Shown here: positions 58,727-64,000 of the stretch, piece after piece | How the letters are laid out: every line of letters begins with the position of its first letter | Position numbering within the stretch: the stretch's first letter is position 1 | Source: Pseudomonas entomophila | GTDB lineage: Bacteria; Pseudomonadota; Gammaproteobacteria; Pseudomonadales; Pseudomonadaceae | Direction of reading: 5' to 3' | Length of the DNA: 64,000 bases | NCBI RefSeq assembly: GCF_018417595.1 | Contig: NZ_CP070982.1 | Span: forward strand, 1,265,501-1,329,500 | Program-made: the position numbers and the translations under genes | Notes under the pieces: model-generated | Databases searched by the model: none | The model's input: only the letters and a program-made list of their open reading frames with translations | Told to the model about the DNA's origin: nothing

Positions 58727-59413
58727 ATGAATACTCGGAGCCTGCTCGACCAACTGCTCAAATCGGGTCAGGAACTGCTCGGTAACCAGGCCGGCAAGGG
58801 TGTGGCCGGCAAGTCGGGTGGCCACGGCCTGGGCAGCCTGCTTTCCGGCGCCGGTGGCGGTGCGCTGGCGGCGGGCGCCATGGGCTTGCTGCTGGGCAGC
58901 AAGAAGGCGCGCAAGTACGGTGGCAAGGCCCTCACCTACGGTGGCCTCGCCGCGTTGGGCGTGCTGGCCTACAAAGCCTACGGCAACTGGCAGGCGCGCC
59001 AGGGGGCGGGCAGCCACGAGCCGCAGACGCTGGACCGCCTGCCGCCGGCCCAGGTCGAGCAGCACAGCCAGGCGGTGCTGCGTGCGTTGGTGGCGGCGGC
59101 CAAGTCCGACGGCCATATCGATGAGCGTGAGCGGGCGTTGATCGAGGGGGAGTTCACCCGCCTGGACAGCAGTCAGGAACTCCAGCACTGGTTGCACGCC
59201 GAACTGAACAAGCCACTGGACCCGGCTGAAGTGGCCCGTGCCGCGCAAACACCGGAAATGGCCGCCGAGATGTACCTGGCCAGCGTGATGATGGTCGACC
59301 AGGAGAACTTCATGGAGCGCGCTTACCTCGATGAGCTGGCACGGCAACTGCGTCTGGACCCTGCGTTGCGCCAGGAACTGGAAAACCAGGTCAGGCTTGC
59401 CGCAGCTCAATGA
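58727..59413 (+). CDS. TerB-like / DUF533 family protein
   Basis: A 228-residue protein of the YebE/DUF533 family: an N-terminal region with Leu/Gly-rich hydrophobic helices (about residues 30-95; GGGALAAGAMGLLLGS and LAALGVLAYKAYG), then a TerB-type helical domain (about 115-225) with AAKSDGHIDERERALIEGEF holding acidic residues for metal. Start at 58727 with GGAG. The hydrophobic half may attach it to the membrane. Function is unsettled. It precedes the wsp operon on the same strand with 128 bp between. Confidence 0.82.
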   Translation: MNTRSLLDQLLKSGQELLGNQAGKGVAGKSGGHGLGSLLSGAGGGALAAGAMGLLLGSKKARKYGGKALTYGGLAALGVLAYKAYGNWQARQGAGSHEPQTLDRLPPAQVEQHSQAVLRALVAAAKSDGHIDERERALIEGEFTRLDSSQELQHWLHAELNKPLDPAEVARAAQTPEMAAEMYLASVMMVDQENFMERAYLDELARQLRLDPALRQELENQVRLAAAQ

Positions 59414-59541
59414 GCTGGCATTTGGCCAATTCTTCAGGCATGGATGCCTGAATCTATCCGTATTCACCCGCAAAAGCGTAGGAAGCCTGGGCTATACTTC
59501 GGCGATTTTTCCCGCTCGTATCGAATTCCTGAGGGCTGAAT

Positions 59542-61164
59542 GTGAAGAACTGGACCTTGCGCCAACGGATCCTGGCAAGTTTCGCCGTGATCATCGCCAT
59601 CATGCTGCTGATGATCGTGGCCGCCTACTCGCGGCTGGTGGCGATCGAGTCCAGCGAAGAGGCGGTGGGGTCCGACAGCATTCCCGGTGTCTACTACAGC
59701 TCGATGATCCGCAGTGCCTGGGTCGACAGCTACGTCACCACCCAGCAACTGGTCGGTCTGTCGAACCATCGCGAGATCACCAGCGCCGACATGGAGCTGT
59801 ATAAAGGCTTCGACGACCGCCTCAAGCAGCACATGACCAGCTACCAGGCAACTATCCGCGACGCTGATGACCAGGCCAGCTATGAAGCGTTCGTGCGCCT
59901 GGAAGAGGAGTACCTCAAGTCGGTCGGCCAGGTGCTCGACGCCTACCGGCAGAAGAACTATGCCGAAGCCCAGCGCCTGATTCTCGAAGTCCTCACCCCG
60001 GCCTGGGTGACCGGTCGCAAGCACCTCAATACCGTTATCGAGCGCAACCGCGAATCCGCCGAGGCCGCCACCAACGACATCGTCAGCGCCGTGAACACGG
60101 CCAAGGGCAGCATGATCGTCTCGCTGTTGCTGGCGATCATTGCCGCGGGTATATGCGGCCTGCTGCTGCTGCGTGCGATCACCGCGCCCATGCAGCTTAT
60201 TGTCCATGCCTTGGACAAACTGCGTTCAGGCGACCTGAGCATGCGCCTGAACCTGGAGCGCAAGGACGAGTTCGGCGCTATCGAGGGGGGCTTCAACGAG
60301 ATGGCCGAGTCCTTGGCCAACCTGGTGGCCCAGGCCCAGCGCTCGTCCGTACAAGTGACCACCTCGGTCACCGAAATCGCCGCCACCTCCAAGCAACAGC
60401 AGGCCACGGCCACCGAAACCGCAGCCACCACCACCGAAATCGGCGCGACTTCGCGGGAGATCGCCGCCACCTCGCGCGACCTGGTGCGCACCATGACCGA
60501 GGTCACTTCGTCGGCCGACCAGGCTTCGAGCCTCGCCGGCTCCGGCCAGCAAGGCCTGGCCCGCATGGAGGAAACCATGCACCAGGTGATGGGCGCCGCC
60601 GACCTGGTCAATGCCAAGCTGGCGATCCTCAACGAGAAGGCCAGCAACATCAACCAGGTGGTGGTGACCATCGTCAAGGTCGCCGACCAGACCAACCTGT
60701 TGTCGCTCAACGCCGCCATCGAGGCGGAAAAGGCCGGTGAGTACGGGCGTGGTTTCGCCGTGGTGGCCACCGAGGTGCGCCGCCTGGCCGACCAGACCGC
60801 CGTGGCCACCTACGACATCGAACAGATGGTGCGCGAGATCCAGTCGGCGGTCTCGGCAGGGGTGATGGGCATGGACAAGTTCTCCGAGGAGGTGCGCCGC
60901 GGCATGTTCGAGGTGCAGCAGGTGGGAGAGCAATTGGGGCAGATCATCCACCAGGTACAGGCCTTGGCGCCGCGGGTGCTGATGGTCAACGAAGGCATGC
61001 AGGCCCAGGCCACCGGCGCCGAACAGATCAATCAGGCCCTGGCCCAGCTCAGCGACGCCAGCACCCAGACCGTCGAGTCGTTGCGCCAGGCCAGTTTTGC
61101 CATCGACGAACTGAGCCAGGTGGCTACCGGCCTGCGTGGCGGTGTCTCGCGCTTCAAAGTCTGA
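59542..61164 (+). CDS. wspA: Methyl-accepting chemotaxis protein WspA
   Basis: A 540-residue MCP with GTG start. It has TM1 (about 9-28), a periplasmic helical bundle (30-185), TM2 (about 190-210), HAMP (about 212-260) and a cytoplasmic signalling domain with the conserved hairpin [39 protein letters not shown]. WspA senses surface contact and drives the kinase WspE. The four following genes overlap or nearly touch, as in other pseudomonads. GAGGG precedes the GTG. Confidence 0.95.
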   Translation: MKNWTLRQRILASFAVIIAIMLLMIVAAYSRLVAIESSEEAVGSDSIPGVYYSSMIRSAWVDSYVTTQQLVGLSNHREITSADMELYKGFDDRLKQHMTSYQATIRDADDQASYEAFVRLEEEYLKSVGQVLDAYRQKNYAEAQRLILEVLTPAWVTGRKHLNTVIERNRESAEAATNDIVSAVNTAKGSMIVSLLLAIIAAGICGLLLLRAITAPMQLIVHALDKLRSGDLSMRLNLERKDEFGAIEGGFNEMAESLANLVAQAQRSSVQVTTSVTEIAATSKQQQATATETAATTTEIGATSREIAATSRDLVRTMTEVTSSADQASSLAGSGQQGLARMEETMHQVMGAADLVNAKLAILNEKASNINQVVVTIVKVADQTNLLSLNAAIEAEKAGEYGRGFAVVATEVRRLADQTAVATYDIEQMVREIQSAVSAGVMGMDKFSEEVRRGMFEVQQVGEQLGQIIHQVQALAPRVLMVNEGMQAQATGAEQINQALAQLSDASTQTVESLRQASFAIDELSQVATGLRGGVSRFKV

Positions 61165-61169
61165 CGACG

Positions 61170-61691
61170 ATGAACGACCTGCACCCCCGTGACGCGCGCG
61201 CGGCCATTGGCAACGGCGCGCTCTATCTGCAGTTTCGCATTGCCGAGCAACGCTTTGCTCTCGACGTACGCGAGGTGATCGAGGTGTTGCCGCGATGTGC
61301 GCTCAAACCCATCGCCCAGGCGCCGTCCTGGGTCGTCGGTGTGCTTGCCCACCGGGGTGCGCTGATCCCAGTGGTCGACTTGTCGGCCCTGAGCTTCGGC
61401 GTGGCGGCGCCTTCGCGCAGCAGCACGCGCCTGGTGCTGGTGCATTATCGTGGCGACCCGCTGCGCCCTGACCTGCAGTTGGGTCTGGTACTGGAGCAGG
61501 CCACCGATACCTTGCGCTGCCAGCCTGAGGAGTTCCAACCCTATGGCCTGGACAATGCCGACGCCCCCTACCTGGGGCCGGTGCGCCAGGACAGCCAGGG
61601 CTTGCTGCAACGGATTCGTGTCGACGACCTGCTCCCAACCGCGGTACGGCAGTTGCTGTATCCCGCCGAGAACGGGCAGGTGCCGGCATGA
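61170..61691 (+). CDS. wspB: CheW-like coupling protein WspB
   Basis: A 173-residue CheW-domain protein (FRIAEQRFALDVREVIEVLP, GVLAHRGALIPVVDLS). It links WspA to the WspE kinase. It starts 5 bp after wspA and its end overlaps wspC by 4 bp. Confidence 0.93.
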   Translation: MNDLHPRDARAAIGNGALYLQFRIAEQRFALDVREVIEVLPRCALKPIAQAPSWVVGVLAHRGALIPVVDLSALSFGVAAPSRSSTRLVLVHYRGDPLRPDLQLGLVLEQATDTLRCQPEEFQPYGLDNADAPYLGPVRQDSQGLLQRIRVDDLLPTAVRQLLYPAENGQVPA

Positions 61692-62932
61692 GCGAACAAC
61701 GCTTCTTCCGCTTCCTGCGCGAGCGCATCGGCCTGGACGTGGAGTCGGTGGGGGCGCCGATGATCGAGCGCGCCTTGCAGCAGCGCTGTGTCGCTGTGCT
61801 GGCGGCGGACTTGGACGATTATTGGCTGCACCTGCAGCAATCGGCCGAGGAGCAACAGGCGCTGATCGAGGCAGTCATCGTCCCGGAGACCTGGTTCTTC
61901 CGCTATCCCGAATCGTTCGGTGCTCTGGTCGGCCTGGCCCACAAGCGAGTGGCCGAGCTGGCGGGGACGCGGCCATTGCGCATCCTCAGCCTGCCGTGCT
62001 CGACCGGCGAGGAGCCCTATTCGATTGCGATGGCCCTGCTCGACGGTGGCGTCGGCCCGGCTGCGTTTCGCATCGATGGCATGGACATCAGCCCCAACTC
62101 CGTGGCCAAGGCGCTGCAGGGGGACTATGGCCGCAATTCGTTCCGTGGCAGTGACCTGGCGTTTCGCGAGCGGCATTTCAGTCCGGTCGCAGAACTGCAC
62201 CGCATCAATGAGCGCGTGCGCCAACAGGTCAACCTGCAGGTGGGCAACGTGCTGGACCCTGCGCTCAAGAGCCGTGAAGGGCTGTACGACTTCGTGTTCT
62301 GCCGCAACCTGCTGATCTATTTCGATGTGCCGACCCAGCAGCGCGTGTTCGAGGTGCTCAAGCACCTCACTCATGCCCATGGCGTGCTGTTCATCGGCCC
62401 GGCCGAGGGTAGCCTGCTGGCGCGCCTGGGCATGCGGCCAGTGGGGATCGCCCAGTCGTTTGCCTACGTGCGTCAGGAACCGATGCCCACCGCGCCGGTG
62501 AGTCGTTCGCTGCCAGCGGTGCGACCGATCGCACCGCCGCCGAAAGTGGTCGTGCTGCCAACCCGCAGTGTAAGGCCGATCCCCGCGCCGACGCCGACCG
62601 TCGAGCCCCGCGAGAGCGAGGCGCAGTTGCTGGGAGCCATTGCCCGCCACGCCAACACCGGCGACAGCGAGCAGGCCAGGGCCGGTTGCGAGCGCTATCT
62701 GCGCCAGTACGCGCCCAAGGCACAGGTCTATTACTGGCTGGGTTTGCTCAGTGACACCGAAGGCGATGCCGCGCAAGCCATTACCCATTACCGCAAGGCC
62801 TTGTACCTGGAGCCCCAGCACCCGGAAACCCTGGTGCACCTGGCCGCGCTGCTGGCTTCGCAGGGCGACGAAGCAGGCGCCCGGCGTTTGCAGGAACGCG
62901 CCGCGCGGGCGGGAAGGGAGTCTGAACGATGA
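61688..62932 (+). CDS. wspC: CheR-type methyltransferase with TPR, WspC
   Basis: A 414-residue protein. It has a CheR SAM-methyltransferase fold (PLRILSLPCSTGEEPYSIAMALL with the SAM loop, FVFCRNLLIYF), a proline-rich linker (about 265-305), and a C-terminal TPR-like domain (about 310-405). It methylates WspA. It overlaps wspB and wspD by 4 bp each. Confidence 0.94.
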   Translation: MSEQRFFRFLRERIGLDVESVGAPMIERALQQRCVAVLAADLDDYWLHLQQSAEEQQALIEAVIVPETWFFRYPESFGALVGLAHKRVAELAGTRPLRILSLPCSTGEEPYSIAMALLDGGVGPAAFRIDGMDISPNSVAKALQGDYGRNSFRGSDLAFRERHFSPVAELHRINERVRQQVNLQVGNVLDPALKSREGLYDFVFCRNLLIYFDVPTQQRVFEVLKHLTHAHGVLFIGPAEGSLLARLGMRPVGIAQSFAYVRQEPMPTAPVSRSLPAVRPIAPPPKVVVLPTRSVRPIPAPTPTVEPRESEAQLLGAIARHANTGDSEQARAGCERYLRQYAPKAQVYYWLGLLSDTEGDAAQAITHYRKALYLEPQHPETLVHLAALLASQGDEAGARRLQERAARAGRESER

Positions 62933-63594
62933 GTGGCGGATACCAGATGCATCTGATCGCTCGCGATGACGAGGTCATCGACGATTGCTGGAACCGCATC
63001 GGCGTGCACGGCGACAAGCGGTGCCCGTTGCTGGAGCGGCATATCCATTGCCGCAATTGCGAAGTGTATGCCACCGCGGCCACCCGCCTGCTGGATCGCT
63101 ATGCGCTGATCGAGGGCGAACAGGTCGAGGCAAGCGTTGTGGAGGCGGCCGCTGTCGGCCGTTCCATGCTGCTGTTCCGCCTGGGTGAGGAGTGGCTGGC
63201 CCTGGCGACCGCGTGCCTGGCCGAAATCGCCCCGCAACAGCAGGTGCACTCGCTGCCGCACCAGCGTTCGCGGGTGCTGCAGGGCGTTGCCAACGTACGC
63301 GGAGCACTGGTGCCTTGCCTGTCGCTGGCCGACCTGCTGGGCGTGCCGCCCGAAGCGACTGTCGAGCGCAATGGGCGGGTACTGCCGAGAATGCTGATTC
63401 TTGCGGCCGACGGCGGGCCGGTGGTGGTGCCGGTGGACGAAATCGATGGTATTCACCGTCTCGATCCGGCCCGCATGGAAACGGGCCGCGATACGGCGCA
63501 CTTCACTGCCGCCGTCCTGCAATGGCGAGAGCGCAGCGTGCGTGTCCTGGACGAGCAACATCTACTGTCTGCCGTGAAGCGGAGCCTGTCATGA
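62929..63594 (+). CDS. wspD: CheW-like scaffold protein WspD
   Basis: A 221-residue protein with a short N-terminal Cys/His-containing region (about 20-45, RCPLLERHIHCRNCEVYATAA) before a CheW domain (about 75-215, GVANVRGALVPCLSLADLLG). WspB and WspD together couple WspA to WspE. It overlaps wspC and wspE by 4 bp. Confidence 0.93.
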   Translation: MSGGYQMHLIARDDEVIDDCWNRIGVHGDKRCPLLERHIHCRNCEVYATAATRLLDRYALIEGEQVEASVVEAAAVGRSMLLFRLGEEWLALATACLAEIAPQQQVHSLPHQRSRVLQGVANVRGALVPCLSLADLLGVPPEATVERNGRVLPRMLILAADGGPVVVPVDEIDGIHRLDPARMETGRDTAHFTAAVLQWRERSVRVLDEQHLLSAVKRSLS

Positions 63595-64000
63595 CCCCGG
63601 AGCAAATGCGCGACGCATCGCTGCTCGAACTGTTCAGCCTGGAGGCCGAGGCCCAGACCCAGGTACTCAGCGCCGGCCTCATGGCCCTGGAGCGCAACCC
63701 CGCGCAACCGGATCAACTGGAAGCCTGCATGCGTGCGGCCCATTCGCTCAAGGGCGCGGCGCGAATCGTCGGTATCGATGCGGGGGTCAGCGTGGCCCAC
63801 GTCATGGAAGACTGCCTGGTGGCCGCCCAGGAAGGGCGGCTGGTGTTGCGTCCCGAGCATATCGACGCCTTGTTGCAGGGGACAGATCTGCTGATGCGCA
63901 TCGCCACGCCAGGCGACCAGGACAGCGAAGCCGCGGTCCCTGCGTTCCTGGTTCAACTGGCCGGCCTGCTGGCGCCGACGACGGCTGTCGTACCCCCGAC
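63591..64000 (+). CDS. wspE: CheA-type hybrid histidine kinase WspE, N-terminal part
   Basis: 136 residues before the window ends. They form an HPt domain with the phosphorylatable His in AAHSLKGAARIVGID, followed by a linker. In relatives WspE phosphorylates the diguanylate cyclase WspR and the methylesterase WspF, both outside this window. ATG overlaps the wspD stop. Confidence 0.92.
   Translation, partial: MTPEQMRDASLLELFSLEAEAQTQVLSAGLMALERNPAQPDQLEACMRAAHSLKGAARIVGIDAGVSVAHVMEDCLVAAQEGRLVLRPEHIDALLQGTDLLMRIATPGDQDSEAAVPAFLVQLAGLLAPTTAVVPP

Overview
The window is a piece of a Pseudomonas chromosome, most likely of the P. putida group. The gene order glpM-aauRS-aatPMQJ, glpD-R-K-F, ybaK, argF, grxD-bfr-bfd, rnt-pyrC-motY-argG, nth-rnf-metG-apbC-dcd, quiP and wspABCDE is the arrangement known in this genus. 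The DNA is GC-rich, and palindromic GTAGGAGC-type REP elements are scattered between genes. I see no rRNA, tRNA, insertion sequence, phage or CRISPR array.

Layout. 1-2548: a large cytoplasmic toxin-like protein cut by the left edge. 2744-10652: a secreted alpha/beta hydrolase, glpM, then the acidic amino acid uptake block: the AauSR two-component system and the AatJQMP ABC transporter. Upstream of aatJ lie a sigma-54 promoter and two palindromes that fit the reported AauR motif. 10990-15129: a 1379-residue protein with a toxin-like N-terminal region, leucine-rich repeats and a NEL-type E3 ubiquitin ligase domain that keeps the Cys-Glu-Asp catalytic motif. 15168-20319: glycerol uptake and oxidation (glpF, glpK, glpR, glpD). 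20626-25623: YbaK, an orphan ABC ATPase coupled to argF, and a lone molybdopterin oxidoreductase. 25715-32243: iron and redox genes (grxD, bfr, bfd, peroxiredoxin), rnt, pyrC, motY and argG. argF and argG both have tandem ArgR-like half-sites.

32299-39675: a membrane protein, an orphan response regulator, nth and a reduced Rnf operon. In this operon rnfA, rnfD, rnfG and rnfE are translationally coupled, but rnfB and rnfC are missing and a 37-codon reading frame sits in their place. The RnfA-like protein also lacks the two cysteines that normally bind iron-sulfur. metG follows. 39833-43715: apbC, a cold shock gene, dcd and an aspartoacylase-like enzyme. 43869-48152: QuiP acylase and a set of small proteins, two with SEC-C zinc motifs. 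48313-52223: two tandem OmpA-type lipoproteins, a collagen-like exported protein and an Old Yellow Enzyme. 52225-52828: a hicAB toxin-antitoxin pair with its operator. 52954-58466: a ydcSTUV-patD operon for polyamine/GABA-type catabolism. 58727-64000: a TerB-family protein and the start of the Wsp chemosensory operon (wspA-wspE; wspE is cut by the right edge), which controls cyclic di-GMP in relatives.

The items most worth following are the NEL-ligase protein in a group usually regarded as non-pathogenic, the Rnf-like complex stripped of its electron-input subunits, and the changed catalytic segment of QuiP. All family assignments come from reading the translated sequence and recalled family features. 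No database search was run.
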